From Fusobacterium varium (lineage in GTDB: Bacteria > Fusobacteriota > Fusobacteriia > Fusobacteriales > Fusobacteriaceae): DNA of 64,000 bases. The stretch is from NCBI GenBank assembly GCA_021531615.1, contig JADYUE010000001.1, forward strand, positions 186,001 through 250,000. The letters are read 5' to 3'. How positions within the stretch are numbered: position 1 is the stretch's first letter; each line of letters opens with the position of its first letter. The notes under the pieces were generated by a model. The model had not been told where the DNA came from. It made no database searches and worked only from the letters and a program-made list of their open reading frames with translations. The translations under genes were made by a program, and so were the position numbers. This document shows, piece by piece, positions 50,954-61,100 of this stretch.

Positions 50954-51859
50954 TTAACTTATCTCCCTTGCATTATCTACTTTCTCTCCTAAAGCTGCTT
51001 TTATAGCAACAATCGCCACTTCCAATTGATCTAAATCTGGTTCTTTAGTTGTAATTCTTTGAAGTGATAACCCAGGAAATGCCACTAACTTTACCCAACA
51101 TCTATCTAAATGATTACTACTATATCTTTGAAGCTCATACGAGATCCCTGCTATAACAGGCATCATAATAACTCTTAATACAACCTTTATAATTATTTTT
51201 TGTAACATATCTTTAGGTACTGGCAATATAAAATCCATACATGAAAAAACAATTATTGAAATTAACATTACTATTAAAAGAAAGCTTGTTCCACATCTAG
51301 GATGTAGTGTAGTAAATTTCTTAGCATTCTCTGGTGTTAACTCCAATCCATTTTCATAGGCATATATAGATTTATGCTCTGCACCATGATACTCATAAAC
51401 CCTCTTTACATCCTTTGAAAAAGAGATTACCCATATATAGAATATAAAGAATACTAATCTCAATACAGCTTCTAAAAGATTTGAGTGAATCTTGTTATTG
51501 CTAAATACAAAACTACCTATTAAAGATGGAATTACTACAAACAATCCTATCCCTAAGGCTAAGGATACAACTGTTGTCATAACAGCTTCCTTCTGAGTAA
51601 TTTGCTCCTCCTCTTCAACCTCTGACTGATTAGCTGAAAATGTAAGCTCCTTTATCCCCATAACAAGTGCATCAAAAAGTGAAACTGCACCTCTTACAAA
51701 AGGTATCTTTGCTAACTTTCCCCTATTTGATGAAATTTTCGTCTTCTTATATACAATCTCTCCTGAGGGTTTTCTCACTGCTGTTGCTAACCATTGAGGA
51801 CTTCTCATCATAACACCCTCAATTACAGCTTGCCCCCCTATACTAATTTTCTCTACCAT
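50954..51859 (-). CDS. DUF1385 membrane protein
   Basis: A 301-residue protein with the DUF1385 signature ISIGGQAVIEGVMMRSP at the N-terminus and RGAVSLFDALVMGIKELTFS after it. The core EYHGAEHKSIYAYE is followed by HPRCGTSFLL, and about four membrane helices are present. The His/Glu/Cys residues of HGAEHK and PRCGT could bind metal. Its function is unknown. In other bacteria the family is often near prfA/prmC or rpmE; here it ends an operon with rapZ, uvrC and a phosphatase. I chose ATG 51859, since GGAG lies 7 nt before it. Confidence 0.9.
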   Translation of the reverse strand: MVEKISIGGQAVIEGVMMRSPQWLATAVRKPSGEIVYKKTKISSNRGKLAKIPFVRGAVSLFDALVMGIKELTFSANQSEVEEEEQITQKEAVMTTVVSLALGIGLFVVIPSLIGSFVFSNNKIHSNLLEAVLRLVFFIFYIWVISFSKDVKRVYEYHGAEHKSIYAYENGLELTPENAKKFTTLHPRCGTSFLLIVMLISIIVFSCMDFILPVPKDMLQKIIIKVVLRVIMMPVIAGISYELQRYSSNHLDRCWVKLVAFPGLSLQRITTKEPDLDQLEVAIVAIKAALGEKVDNAREIS

Positions 51860-51877
51860 CTTGCTCCTCTCCAAAGA

Positions 51878-53386
51878 CTATTTTTTTAAAATAACAAATG
51901 TTAAGTCGTCCACTTGTTCATAGTCTCCTCTAAAATCAGTTATCGCTTTTAAAATACTCTCTTTTATCTCTTCAGGTTCTCTATCTTTATTTTGATATAC
52001 AACCTCTTTCAATCTATCAATTCCAAACATATCTTTATTGCTATTTTCAGTTTCATTTATTCCATCAGTATAGAAAACTACAATATCTCCATCATTTAAT
52101 TTTAGCTCTCCATGTCTATATGAATACTCTTTAAGGAATCCAATTGCTACCCCTTTTACAGTATGCAGTTCAACTGTATCTGTTTCTGCTCTATACACTA
52201 CAAGAGGGTTATGCCCTGCATTTGAATATGATAAAATCTGAGTTTTTCTATTATATTTACTATGCATCATTGTGATAAACATATCCTCAGTTATATCTGG
52301 ATATATCAATCTATTTAATTCATTAAGATTTTTTTCTGGCTCCATATCAGCAGTAATCATCAATGTTTTCAATACCGATCTTCCCAATGCCATCAAAAAT
52401 GCTGCTGGTACTCCCTTACCACTTACATCTGCTATTGTAATGCAACAGTTATCCTCATCTACTACTGTATAGTCGTAATAGTCCCCTCCAATCTCCTTTG
52501 CTGGCTCAAAGAAATTGGCAATTTTTAATCCAAAAATATCATTGATATTTGCTGGAAGAATTTTCTTTTGGATTCTAGCAGCAACTTCAAGTTCATTGGA
52601 CATTCTCTCTTTTACAAGAAGAGCTGAATAAATTTGAGCATTATTTATGGCAATAGAAACTTGAATTACCAATGCTGATATAGTTTCTTCATCTATATCA
52701 ATCAATTTATTTCTATCTTCTATTACATATATAACCCCAAGCTCTTTTCCCTTTACAACAAGTGGAGAGATAACAACAACCTCGTCATCTCCAACAGCAA
52801 ATCCCTTTGAAAGATCTTCGTAAATTCTCTTATAGTCAGCTCTTGTAAACTCTTTTATCTCATCTTCACTAAAGCTTATCTCTCCTCTAAATCTTATAGC
52901 TCCCTTTACTCTTCTATTTTTTAATTTTCCATTGTCCCAAAGGTAAAGTGATATTCTCTTTGCTCCTGTAAGTACAAAATAAGCATCTAATATAATATTT
53001 ATTATCTTATCTACCTCAAGTATTGAAAGAACTGCCCTTGATAGAGAGTTAAGATTTGATAGATTTTCTACCCTTCTTTCAAGAATATGATTACTATACT
53101 CTAACTGTGTAGATTTAGTAACAAGAGCATCATATGTCACTTCCAGCTCTTTTCTATACTCTCTCAACTCAACTATTGAATTTTCAAGCTCTAACTCCTG
53201 CTTAATTATCTTATTTAAAGTCTCTATATACTCCTCTTTTAAAACTTCTGGAATATCTTCTAACTCCTGTCTTGCCCTAAGACTAGTCAGTATTCTTATA
53301 ATATCTTTAAAATTTTCTTTCTCCTGCCTCTTTAAAATATAAAAGAAAAATATTGTAAGCAGACAAAGAAAAAACATATACAACAT
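51878..53386 (-). CDS. SpoIIE-like PP2C phosphatase with GAF domain
   Basis: A 502-residue signalling protein. It has an N-terminal membrane helix (residues 2-17) and a coiled coil (about 35-110). A GAF-like sensor (about 120-255) leads to a PPM/SpoIIE serine phosphatase domain. The catalytic domain has ELEVAARIQKKILP, EIGGDYYDYTVVDEDNCCIT, ADVSGKGVPAAFLMALGRSV and VFYTDGINETEN, with the metal-binding Asp residues intact. Such proteins usually dephosphorylate an anti-sigma-factor antagonist, but no STAS or anti-sigma gene is in the window. It overlaps the lipoprotein gene upstream by one base. Confidence 0.93.
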   Translation of the reverse strand: MLYMFFLCLLTIFFFYILKRQEKENFKDIIRILTSLRARQELEDIPEVLKEEYIETLNKIIKQELELENSIVELREYRKELEVTYDALVTKSTQLEYSNHILERRVENLSNLNSLSRAVLSILEVDKIINIILDAYFVLTGAKRISLYLWDNGKLKNRRVKGAIRFRGEISFSEDEIKEFTRADYKRIYEDLSKGFAVGDDEVVVISPLVVKGKELGVIYVIEDRNKLIDIDEETISALVIQVSIAINNAQIYSALLVKERMSNELEVAARIQKKILPANINDIFGLKIANFFEPAKEIGGDYYDYTVVDEDNCCITIADVSGKGVPAAFLMALGRSVLKTLMITADMEPEKNLNELNRLIYPDITEDMFITMMHSKYNRKTQILSYSNAGHNPLVVYRAETDTVELHTVKGVAIGFLKEYSYRHGELKLNDGDIVVFYTDGINETENSNKDMFGIDRLKEVVYQNKDREPEEIKESILKAITDFRGDYEQVDDLTFVILKK

Positions 53387-54378
53387 TAGTTAATCCTCCA
53401 TTGATTTCCCTCTTCTTTTATATTTAAAATATCTCTAGGTATATCATCTACTTTTACACTTGCTTTTCTATTATCTCTTTTTTCTGGTGTTACTACTTTA
53501 AATCTTAACATATCCTTTATTTTAATATCCTCTTCATCTTCAAATTTAGATAGTAAACTTTTTGGATCTTTTATCTCTTCAACTTTTACTCCAAATCTAT
53601 AATCTTTTACAGTATCTACATCTGTTCCCTCTACAAGTAGTATCTTATTTGGAATAATTCTTGGCTCTCCACCTGTTTCTAAAATAATAATATTAGCTTT
53701 TATGTCATTCTCTTTTCCAAATGTATCTTTAGTATAAATAGGGAACCCCTCTGCTCCTGCTTCAACTATATTTTTTTCATCTACCTCTAATATAAAATCT
53801 CTTGCTATTGGATAGAACATTTTTGAAGTTAATTTTCTCTTATCAAAAACTTCAGACACTATTCTCATTTTATCTAACTCAGTATAGTAAGCATACTCAT
53901 CATACTCTCCAGATCTTTTTAAATAATCAAACCAGTAGTAAACTTGTTTATTCAAATATTGTTGAATAGTTCCTGCATTTGTAGGAAAATCTATTTTAAT
54001 TTTAGAATCAATAAGATCTTTCTCCTCTTGAGTTAGATCAGATGCTGGTTTAAAGAAAACTTTTTCACTTTCTCTTACCTCTCTAATTCCAATATTTCTA
54101 ATATCTTGATAAAGTTCATATGGAATGATAATATTCAAATCTTTTTTATGTGCTATCATTTTACCCATTAGAACATTCAAATTATCAAAAAATAGATCTT
54201 TCTCCTCTACTGTTTTAGGATAATCTAGTTTATAAGCTTTTAAAATATATTCCCCTCTTGATAATCCATTATTAAACTCTACTATTTGGCTTTGATCTCT
54301 TCTAGCAACTACACTTTGACAACCAGTTACTATAAAAGCTATCAAACTTAAAAATATTATTAGGACTTTCTTCTTCAT
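53386..54378 (-). CDS. Predicted lipoprotein, function unknown
   Basis: A 330-residue lipoprotein: signal MKKKVLIIFLSLIAFIVTGC with the lipobox Cys at residue 20. The mature part has a helical charged half followed by a beta-type region and ends with VKVDDIPRDILNIKEEGNQW. I recognise no family. It sits between uvrC and the SpoIIE-like phosphatase gene, overlapping the latter by one base, so its product could be part of a signalling or envelope-sensing pair with the phosphatase. That is inference from gene order alone. Confidence 0.75.
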   Translation of the reverse strand: MKKKVLIIFLSLIAFIVTGCQSVVARRDQSQIVEFNNGLSRGEYILKAYKLDYPKTVEEKDLFFDNLNVLMGKMIAHKKDLNIIIPYELYQDIRNIGIREVRESEKVFFKPASDLTQEEKDLIDSKIKIDFPTNAGTIQQYLNKQVYYWFDYLKRSGEYDEYAYYTELDKMRIVSEVFDKRKLTSKMFYPIARDFILEVDEKNIVEAGAEGFPIYTKDTFGKENDIKANIIILETGGEPRIIPNKILLVEGTDVDTVKDYRFGVKVEEIKDPKSLLSKFEDEEDIKIKDMLRFKVVTPEKRDNRKASVKVDDIPRDILNIKEEGNQWRIN

Positions 54379-54394
54379 ACTTCCTCCAAATAAA

Positions 54395-56173
54395 CTATTT
54401 TTTTAATTTTTCTAATATATTTTCTGCAACTTTTCTAGGAACAAACCTAGTTAAAGATTCTATACTTTCATTTTTCATTCTCTCAATAGAGCCAAACTCT
54501 TTTAAAAGAACTGTTTTTCTTTTTGTTCCAACTCCCTCAATATCATCAAGCTCTGACTTTAAAACCCTTTTACTTCTCAATTTTCTATGGTAAGTTACTC
54601 CAAATCTATGAGCCTCATCTCTAACCCTTTGAAATATTTTAAGAGCCTCTTGATCTTTAGAAAATATATATGGCTCTTTCTCTCCATATTTATATACTTC
54701 CTCTTCTCTCTCTGCTAAGCTTAAAAGATCTGAGATTCCATCTTTTCCTAACTCCCTCAATACCTCTCCAGCTGCATTTATCTGTCCAATTCCACCATCT
54801 ATTAAAATTATATCTGGAAATTGACTCTCCTCTAATTTTCCATAACGTCTAGTTATTACCTCTCTCATCATCTGAAAATCATCTGGAGTATCTTTACAAG
54901 TTATCTTAAATTTTCTATAATCTTTCTTTGACGCTCTCCCCTCTATTGAAACACTCATTGAGGCAACTGCATCTTTTCCTTGAGTATTTGATATATCAAA
55001 GCACTCTATCTTTCTTGGATATCTTGTAAGTTGTAAAGTTGTATATAACTTATACAATCCCTCTTCAACTACACTTTTCTTTCTATAATAATTTTCTATA
55101 TCTCTTTCTAAATTCAATTTTCCCATTTCAAGTAGCTCTTTTCTTCTACTTTTAATCTTTGGAAAATGAAACTCTATCTTTCTATTTTTTATCTTTTTTA
55201 ATGCCTCTAATATCTGTTCACTCTCTTTTTCATACTCACTTTGAAAAACTATACTATTAGGTAAAGGGTGTTTTGTATAGAATGATAAGATCATACTCTC
55301 TAATACATTCTCATATATTTTATCCTTTAAACTTAAATTTGTCGAGATTTTTCCTAAAATTTTTCCATCTCTTACATTTAAAACGCAGATAAAAACTCTC
55401 TCCTTTTCAATTTTCAAATTAAATATATCTTCATCCAGCTCTTTTCCATACTCAGTTACTTGATTATTTAAAATGGTTGATTCAATCTCTTTTATCTGCT
55501 CTCTATAAATAATAGCATTTTCAAACTCCATCTTCTCTGAAGCTAAATTCATCTTCTTATTAAGTTCTTCAACCAATAATTTTCCTTGCCCTTTTAAAAC
55601 TTGTTTTGCCTGTTCTACAAATGTATTATACTCCTTTTCTCTATCTTTATATACACAAGGTCCTATACACATTTTCATATAGTACTTTAAACATGGTCTA
55701 GAATATTTTTTATTCATATCTCTTGTACAGTCTCTAAGTTTAAATATCTTTACAAGCATCTTTTTTAACATCCATCCTCCTTGAGGATATGGACCAAAAT
55801 ATATACCTGATTTTGTATCTAAAGCCTTTGTTGTTCTTATAACTTGAATATTTGGAAATTTTTCTCTACTGATTTTTATATAAGGATATGTCTTTTCATC
55901 TTTTAATAAGATATTATATTTAGGCATATATTTTTTTATTAAGTTGTTTTCTAAAATCAGAGCATCTACTTCACTATTACATATTATAAACTCTATATTC
56001 TCGATATTCTTTACAAGCTCTTTTGTTTTTTCGCTCTCATGCTCTCTATTAAAATATGAAGATACTCTATTTTTTAGATTTTTAGCCTTTCCAACATAGA
56101 TTACCTTTCCCTGTTTTTTCATCAAGTAAACCCCAGGATTCTCAGGTATCTCTATCTTTTTTATATCTATCAT
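54395..56173 (-). CDS. uvrC: Excinuclease ABC subunit C
   Basis: The nuclease of nucleotide excision repair that makes both incisions around a lesion marked by UvrAB. The 592-residue protein has an N-terminal GIY-YIG domain (PGVYLMKKQGKVIYVGKAKN), a Cys cluster near residue 170, and a UVR motif (EKMEFENAIIYREQIKEIE). The RNase H-like C-terminal nuclease has IECFDISNTQGKDAVASMSV and the DGG segment ILIDGGIGQI. It ends with helix-hairpin-helix motifs. ATG 56173 starts exactly at UvrC homology and lies 4 nt after the rapZ stop; the longer frame would run into rapZ. Confidence 0.96.
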   Translation of the reverse strand: MIDIKKIEIPENPGVYLMKKQGKVIYVGKAKNLKNRVSSYFNREHESEKTKELVKNIENIEFIICNSEVDALILENNLIKKYMPKYNILLKDEKTYPYIKISREKFPNIQVIRTTKALDTKSGIYFGPYPQGGWMLKKMLVKIFKLRDCTRDMNKKYSRPCLKYYMKMCIGPCVYKDREKEYNTFVEQAKQVLKGQGKLLVEELNKKMNLASEKMEFENAIIYREQIKEIESTILNNQVTEYGKELDEDIFNLKIEKERVFICVLNVRDGKILGKISTNLSLKDKIYENVLESMILSFYTKHPLPNSIVFQSEYEKESEQILEALKKIKNRKIEFHFPKIKSRRKELLEMGKLNLERDIENYYRKKSVVEEGLYKLYTTLQLTRYPRKIECFDISNTQGKDAVASMSVSIEGRASKKDYRKFKITCKDTPDDFQMMREVITRRYGKLEESQFPDIILIDGGIGQINAAGEVLRELGKDGISDLLSLAEREEEVYKYGEKEPYIFSKDQEALKIFQRVRDEAHRFGVTYHRKLRSKRVLKSELDDIEGVGTKRKTVLLKEFGSIERMKNESIESLTRFVPRKVAENILEKLKK

Positions 56174-56177
56174 AAAA

Positions 56178-57032
56178 TTACCAGTTCCTTCTCTCCTTCT
56201 CACGATGGCTAATATATACATTTAAACTTTCCACTTTTGAAAGTTCATCATGTAACAGTCTAGCAAAAGTTACAGAACGATGTTTTCCTCCACTACATCC
56301 TATTCCAATAGTAAGATGTTTTTTCCCCTCTTTTATAAAATTAGGAATTAAAAACTTTAACATGTCCAATAATCTTTCAGCAAACTCTTGAGAGATATCA
56401 TATTTCATAACATAGTTGTAAACCTCTGCATCCTCTCCAGTTTTCTCTCTAAGTTCCTCTATATAGTAAGGATTAGGTAAAAATCTCACATCAAAAAGTA
56501 GATCTAAATCAATAGGAATACCATATTTAAATCCAAAAGATTGAACATGAATATTTATTGCCTTTTCATGTGAATCTATCATTAAAATCTCTTTTAATCT
56601 TTCTGAAAGTTCTTTTGGTTTAATATCACTTGTATCTATAATTCCACTTGCTTTTTCTCTAATTGAAGCCATTATTCTACTCTCTTTAGTTATACTTTTT
56701 AAAAGAGTATCTGCTTCTAAAGGATGTTTTCTTCTTGTTAGATTATATCTATTTAAAATAACTTCATTTGATGCTTCAATAAATACAAGTGAAAACTCCA
56801 TTCCTGCTTTTTCTATCTCATCTAACAATTTAAAAAACTCTTCTGTTAATTTAAATGAACGAATATCTATTCCTAACGCTAATTTTTCTATTGAAGTATT
56901 TATAAAGAAGCTTGCTACTTCACAAGGTAAATTATCAACAACATAATACCCCATATCTTCCAATACATTTAAAGCTGTTGTCTTTCCAGCCCCACTCAAT
57001 CCACTTACTATAACAAACTTTTTTTTCTGCAT
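56178..57032 (-). CDS. rapZ: RapZ/YvcJ family nucleotide-binding protein
   Basis: A 284-residue P-loop protein. Walker A is SGLSGAGKTTALNVLEDMGY and the family motif DNLPCEV follows. DTSDIKPKELS lies in the middle, and the C-terminal domain has TIGIGCSGGKHRSVTFARLL. In enterobacteria RapZ is an RNase E adaptor sensing glucosamine-6-phosphate; in Firmicutes YvcJ has GTPase/ATPase activity of less certain purpose. The role here is therefore open. It is first in the operon with uvrC, the lipoprotein, the phosphatase and DUF1385. GATATAAT at 57097-57104 (minus strand) is the probable -10. Confidence 0.93.
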   Translation of the reverse strand: MQKKKFVIVSGLSGAGKTTALNVLEDMGYYVVDNLPCEVASFFINTSIEKLALGIDIRSFKLTEEFFKLLDEIEKAGMEFSLVFIEASNEVILNRYNLTRRKHPLEADTLLKSITKESRIMASIREKASGIIDTSDIKPKELSERLKEILMIDSHEKAINIHVQSFGFKYGIPIDLDLLFDVRFLPNPYYIEELREKTGEDAEVYNYVMKYDISQEFAERLLDMLKFLIPNFIKEGKKHLTIGIGCSGGKHRSVTFARLLHDELSKVESLNVYISHREKERRNW

Positions 57033-57205
57033 AATTTCACCATTCTTTATATTTATTTAAAATTCTCTATAAAAACACTTATGCTTTATTATATCACAAT
57101 TTTTATAAATAAAATATTTTTCTCTTAAAGAATCTATATATTTTCTGAAATTATACATTATTTTTTATTACCTGATCTTTTTTTGAAATAAATATTTTCA
57201 AAATA

Positions 57206-57238
57206 AAAACTACCCCTAAATTTTAGAGGTAGTTTTTT
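57206..57238. terminator. Terminator after argS
   Basis: AAACTACC(C/T)CTAAA arms pair around a short AT loop with T and A runs on both sides. On the minus strand it follows the argS stop by 9 nt. Confidence 0.88.
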
Positions 57239-57246
57239 TAATTATA

Positions 57247-58959
57247 TTACATTCTATCTAGTGTTTTAATTCCTAATAGAGATAATCCCTCTTTAATAGT
57301 TTCCCCTGCTACTTTAGCAATTAGTCCTCTTGAATATAGAATATCATCTTCTTGATTTAAGATAGGACAACTATTGTAGAAACTATTGAATTTCTTAGAA
57401 AGTTCAAATAGATAATCTGCTATTATATTTGGTTTAAATGATTCAGCAGCTTTTAAAACAACCATTGGGAATGTTGCTATATGATCTGCTAATGCTCTTT
57501 CTTGTTTATTTTCTATTTTTATCTCTTTAGAGTAATCAATCTCTTTTCCTTCAGCAGCAGCTTTTCTTAAAATAGATTGGATTCTAGCATAAGAGTATTG
57601 TAAATATGGTGCTGTATTTCCTTCAAAACTTAATATCTTATCCCACTCAAATATGATTGGACTTTGTCTATTTTGAGAAAGGTCAGCATATTTTATAGCT
57701 CCTACTCCTACAACTTCAGCAATTTGATCTTTTTCTTCTGCTGATAGATCAGGATTTTTCTCATTTACTATATCATAAGCTCTTTTCTTTCCTTCATCTA
57801 GAAGTTGCTCTAATCTAATTACATTTCCTTTTCTTGTTGAGAATACTCCATCAGCAAATCTCATAATACCAAACCAAATATGGTATTTTTCAACATCCCA
57901 ACCAAGCATCTCTGTTATTTTAAAGAATTGTTTAAAGTGATCTTGTTGTCTTTCATCTGTAAGATAAATTAATTTATTTACATTGTAGTTTTCTCTTCTA
58001 AATTTAATAGTAGCTATATCAGATGTTGAGTAAAGGAATGCTCCATCTTTCTTTTGTACTATACATGGGAATAGGTTATCTTCTTCTGGGAAGAATACAA
58101 CTTTTGCCCCATCATCTTCTACTGCTAAACCTTTTTCTACAAGCTCATCTACAACACCTTGCATCATTGGGTGATAGAATGATTCTCCATAGTATGTATC
58201 AAAGTGTACATCAAGTCTTGTATATAATTTTTCATACTCATCAAGAGATACTTTTATAAACTCTTTCCAAAGAGCATAGTTTTCTTCATCTCCATCTTGA
58301 AGTTTTTTAAGCTCTAATCTTGCTTCCTCTTCAAGTTCTGGATGTTCTTCAGATTGTTTTGTAAACTCAACATATACTCTTTCTAATTCTTCAATAGAAT
58401 TTTCTTTATAAGCTTCTTGATTAAGCCATTTTCTATATCCAATAATAAGTTTACCAAATTGTGTTCCCCAATCTCCTATGTGGTTGTCAGCTACTAAATG
58501 GTATCCTAAATATCTATATATTCTAGCTACTGAATCTCCTATTATTGTTGATCTTAAATGCCCAATGTGCATTCTTTTAGCAATATTTGGAGAAGAGAAG
58601 TCTATTATTACATCTCCATCTCTGTTAAGGAATGAAAAATCATATTTCTCATTTCTTGATTTTTTTAGTAATTCTCCAAGATATTCACTTTTTAAAAATA
58701 TATTAATAAATCCTGGTCCTGCTATTTCTAATTTATCTATTACATTATTAGGCTCAAGATTATCTACTATCTCTTGTGCTATTGCTCTAGGATTTTTTCC
58801 TATAATCTTAGAGTTCATCATAGCAAAGTTTGTTTGAAAGTCTCCAAATTTCTCATTTGTTGCCACAGATACTTCAATTTTCTTTGTTTCTATATCTCCA
58901 TATACTTTTTTTACTGTAGCTTCAAATATCTTAGCTATCTCTCTATCTATAACCTGCAC
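57247..58959 (-). CDS. argS: Arginyl-tRNA synthetase
   Basis: A class I aminoacyl-tRNA synthetase that charges tRNA-Arg, such as the tRNA-Arg(CCT) at 2.9 kb. The 570-residue protein has an N-terminal Add1 domain and the HIGH motif in SSPNIAKRMHIGHLRSTIIG. The KMSKS-equivalent is FSTRKGNVI, as in other bacterial ArgRS without a full KMSKS. The C-terminal anticodon domain is DALR-type (QYSYARIQSILRKA). The start is GTG at 58959 with GAGGTGG 4-5 nt upstream. A structured RNA with its own terminator lies between it and aspS. Confidence 0.96.
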   Translation of the reverse strand: MQVIDREIAKIFEATVKKVYGDIETKKIEVSVATNEKFGDFQTNFAMMNSKIIGKNPRAIAQEIVDNLEPNNVIDKLEIAGPGFINIFLKSEYLGELLKKSRNEKYDFSFLNRDGDVIIDFSSPNIAKRMHIGHLRSTIIGDSVARIYRYLGYHLVADNHIGDWGTQFGKLIIGYRKWLNQEAYKENSIEELERVYVEFTKQSEEHPELEEEARLELKKLQDGDEENYALWKEFIKVSLDEYEKLYTRLDVHFDTYYGESFYHPMMQGVVDELVEKGLAVEDDGAKVVFFPEEDNLFPCIVQKKDGAFLYSTSDIATIKFRRENYNVNKLIYLTDERQQDHFKQFFKITEMLGWDVEKYHIWFGIMRFADGVFSTRKGNVIRLEQLLDEGKKRAYDIVNEKNPDLSAEEKDQIAEVVGVGAIKYADLSQNRQSPIIFEWDKILSFEGNTAPYLQYSYARIQSILRKAAAEGKEIDYSKEIKIENKQERALADHIATFPMVVLKAAESFKPNIIADYLFELSKKFNSFYNSCPILNQEDDILYSRGLIAKVAGETIKEGLSLLGIKTLDRM

Positions 58960-58990
58960 TCTTCCACCTCTTCTTTTTATTTTTTAAAAT

Positions 58991-59227
58991 AAAAAAGGGA
59001 CATGAAGTCCCGAAAGAATAAATCCAACCTACCGCCTCCAGTGTAGTTTTAGTCGCCAAAACCAAAAGTGGTAGTCAGTTATCTATAATATACAGAGTCC
59101 GTAAGTAACTTAAGCTTTAAGCCAATCGTGACTTTGCTGAGCTATTATACACAGCGCCAACCCCATGACGACATTAGGCCCAAAACCTCGTGAAAATAGC
59201 AAATAGGTCAGAAACTCTTATTCTTAT
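58991..59227 (-). ncRNA. Structured non-coding RNA, possibly 6S-like, between aspS and argS
   Basis: A unit of about 235 nt on the minus strand with a near-consensus promoter and a terminator (GGGAC-ttcat-GTCCC then six T, 59011-58991). It is clearly GC-richer than the flanking intergenic DNA and has no worthwhile ORF. The two ends pair: AAGAAUAA with UUUAUUCUU, then GACCUAUU with GGUAGGUU. Further in, GGUUUUGG pairs with CUAAAACU and UAUAAUA with UAUUAUA, giving a rod-like fold. That and the size suggest 6S RNA, but I cannot match primary sequence. tmRNA, RNase P, SRP and T-box signatures are absent. Confidence 0.7.
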
Positions 59228-59233
59228 ACGAGA

Positions 59234-59262
59234 ATTATATCACTTTTTTTATTTTTTTTCAA
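59234..59262 (-). promoter_or_regulatory. Promoter of the aspS-argS intergenic RNA
   Basis: On the minus strand TTGAAA (59262-59257), a 17-nt A-rich spacer and TATAAT (59239-59234). The expected start is near 59227. Confidence 0.85.
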
Positions 59263-59290
59263 TAACTTATATTAATTTAATGTAAATTTA

Positions 59291-61075
59291 TTATTTCTCT
59301 TCCTCTTCATAAGTAGATTTTAAATGTAGTTCTTCTAATTGATCTTCATCTACTATTCCAGGTGCTTCTGTCATTAGACATTGTCCTTTATTTGTTTTAG
59401 GGAATGGAATAACGTCTCTTATTGAATTTTCTTTTAACATTACCATTAACCATCTATCTAGTCCAAATGCAAGTCCTCCATGAGGTGGTGCACCATATTT
59501 AAATGCGTCAAGGAAGAATCCAAATTTAGTTTTAGCTTCTTCTGGTGTAAGTCCTAATCTGTCAAACACTTTAGATTGAATTTCTGGATTGAAGATTCTA
59601 ATTGAACCTCCTCCAATTTCAAATCCGTTTAATACCATATCATAAGTATTTGTTCTGATATTTTCTGTTTGTCCATTTAAGAATGCTTCTAAATCCTCAT
59701 CTTTTATTGATGTAAATGGATGGTGTTCAGCTTTATATCTTTGTTCCTCTTCATCATAAGCGAACATAGGGAAGTCAACTACCCATAGGAATCTAAACTC
59801 ATCTGGATTGATTAAGTTAAATTCTTTTCCTATTCTTGTTCTTAATGCTCCTAAAGCTCCGTATACTACTTTTGCTTTATCAGCTATTATTAAGATAATA
59901 TCTCCTTTTTCTGCTCCAGTTCTTTCAACTATTGCATCTAATTCCTCTTTAGTTAAGAATTTAGCTATTGGAGAGTTTACTCCATCTTCAGTTACTTTTA
60001 TATGAGCCATTCCTTTAGCTCCAAAGTATCTTTTTGCATGTTCCTCATATTCTCCTAATACTTTTCTAGAGAATCTTTCTGCACCTTGAGGAGCTACTAT
60101 AGCTTTAACAATTCCTCCATTTGCAACTGTTTCTTGGAAAGCTTTAAATCCACAATCTTTAACTATATCAGTAAGATCTTTTAATTCTACACCAAATCTT
60201 AAATCTGGTTTGTCAGAACCAAATCTTCCCATAGCTTCAGCATAAGGCATTCTTTCAAATTTGTAATCTACTGTTTCCCCTGTAATAGCAGTAAATACAT
60301 CTTTAGCTAGTCCTTCTATTGTATTCATAACATCATCCATAGTTACAAATGACATTTCAATATCTAATTGAACAAATTCAAATTGTCTATCTGCTCTTAG
60401 ATCTTCGTCTCTAAAACATTTAGCTAATTGGAAATATCTTTCAATTCCACCAATCATTAAAAGTTGTTTAAATAATTGAGGTGATTGAGGTAGAGCATAA
60501 AATTCTCCTGGACTTATTCTACAAGGTACTAAGAAGTCTCTTGCTCCTTCTGGAGTTGATTTAGTTAATAATGGAGTATCTATATCTAAGAAACCATGTT
60601 GATCCATATAGTTTCTAATAGCCATTATCATTTTATGTCTCATTTTTAAATTACGTAACATTCTTGGTCTTCTAATATCAAGATATCTGTATTTTAATCT
60701 AATATTTTCATTTACATTGTCATCTACACTTGAAATTTGGAATGGTAGAACATCACAACTATTTAATACAGTTAGTTCTTTAGCAAAAACTTCTATATCC
60801 CCAGTAGGCATATTTGGGTTTTTACTTTGTCTTTCTCTTACCTCTCCAACTATTCTTATTACAGCTTCATTTTTTAATTTTTGAGCTTGTTCTACTACTT
60901 CTTTTGGTGCTACATCTATGTCAAAAATTACTTGAGTTTTTCCCTCTCTATCTCTCATATCTACGAAAGTTAATCCCCCAAGGTCTCTTTTTGTGTCAAC
61001 CCAACCAGAAAGAATTACTTCTTGACCTATATTTTCCTTCCTTAGTTCACCTAAATTATGAGTTTTGTAAATCAT
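59291..61075 (-). CDS. aspS: Aspartyl-tRNA synthetase
   Basis: A class II synthetase that charges tRNA-Asp. The 594-residue protein is the long bacterial type. It has an N-terminal OB anticodon domain ([20 protein letters not shown]) and motif 2 in [24 protein letters not shown] insertion domain (about 280-410) and motif 3 ([11 protein letters not shown]) follow. The segment [11 protein letters not shown] is typical. It lies 25 nt downstream of hisS, in the common hisS-aspS pairing. Confidence 0.97.
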   Translation of the reverse strand: MIYKTHNLGELRKENIGQEVILSGWVDTKRDLGGLTFVDMRDREGKTQVIFDIDVAPKEVVEQAQKLKNEAVIRIVGEVRERQSKNPNMPTGDIEVFAKELTVLNSCDVLPFQISSVDDNVNENIRLKYRYLDIRRPRMLRNLKMRHKMIMAIRNYMDQHGFLDIDTPLLTKSTPEGARDFLVPCRISPGEFYALPQSPQLFKQLLMIGGIERYFQLAKCFRDEDLRADRQFEFVQLDIEMSFVTMDDVMNTIEGLAKDVFTAITGETVDYKFERMPYAEAMGRFGSDKPDLRFGVELKDLTDIVKDCGFKAFQETVANGGIVKAIVAPQGAERFSRKVLGEYEEHAKRYFGAKGMAHIKVTEDGVNSPIAKFLTKEELDAIVERTGAEKGDIILIIADKAKVVYGALGALRTRIGKEFNLINPDEFRFLWVVDFPMFAYDEEEQRYKAEHHPFTSIKDEDLEAFLNGQTENIRTNTYDMVLNGFEIGGGSIRIFNPEIQSKVFDRLGLTPEEAKTKFGFFLDAFKYGAPPHGGLAFGLDRWLMVMLKENSIRDVIPFPKTNKGQCLMTEAPGIVDEDQLEELHLKSTYEEEEK

Positions 61076-61100
61076 ACTATCCTCTCCTTAAATTTTAAAT

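Noticed and set aside
58991-59227. T-box leader for argS
   Set aside because: The conserved T-box sequence (TGGNACCGCG-type) and a specifier hairpin are not found; the promoter and terminator fit a free-standing RNA better.
58991-59227. tmRNA, RNase P or SRP RNA
   Set aside because: The hallmark sequences (GAGGAAAGTCC, a tRNA-like CCA end, GGAAGGAAGCAG-type loop) are absent and the size fits poorly.
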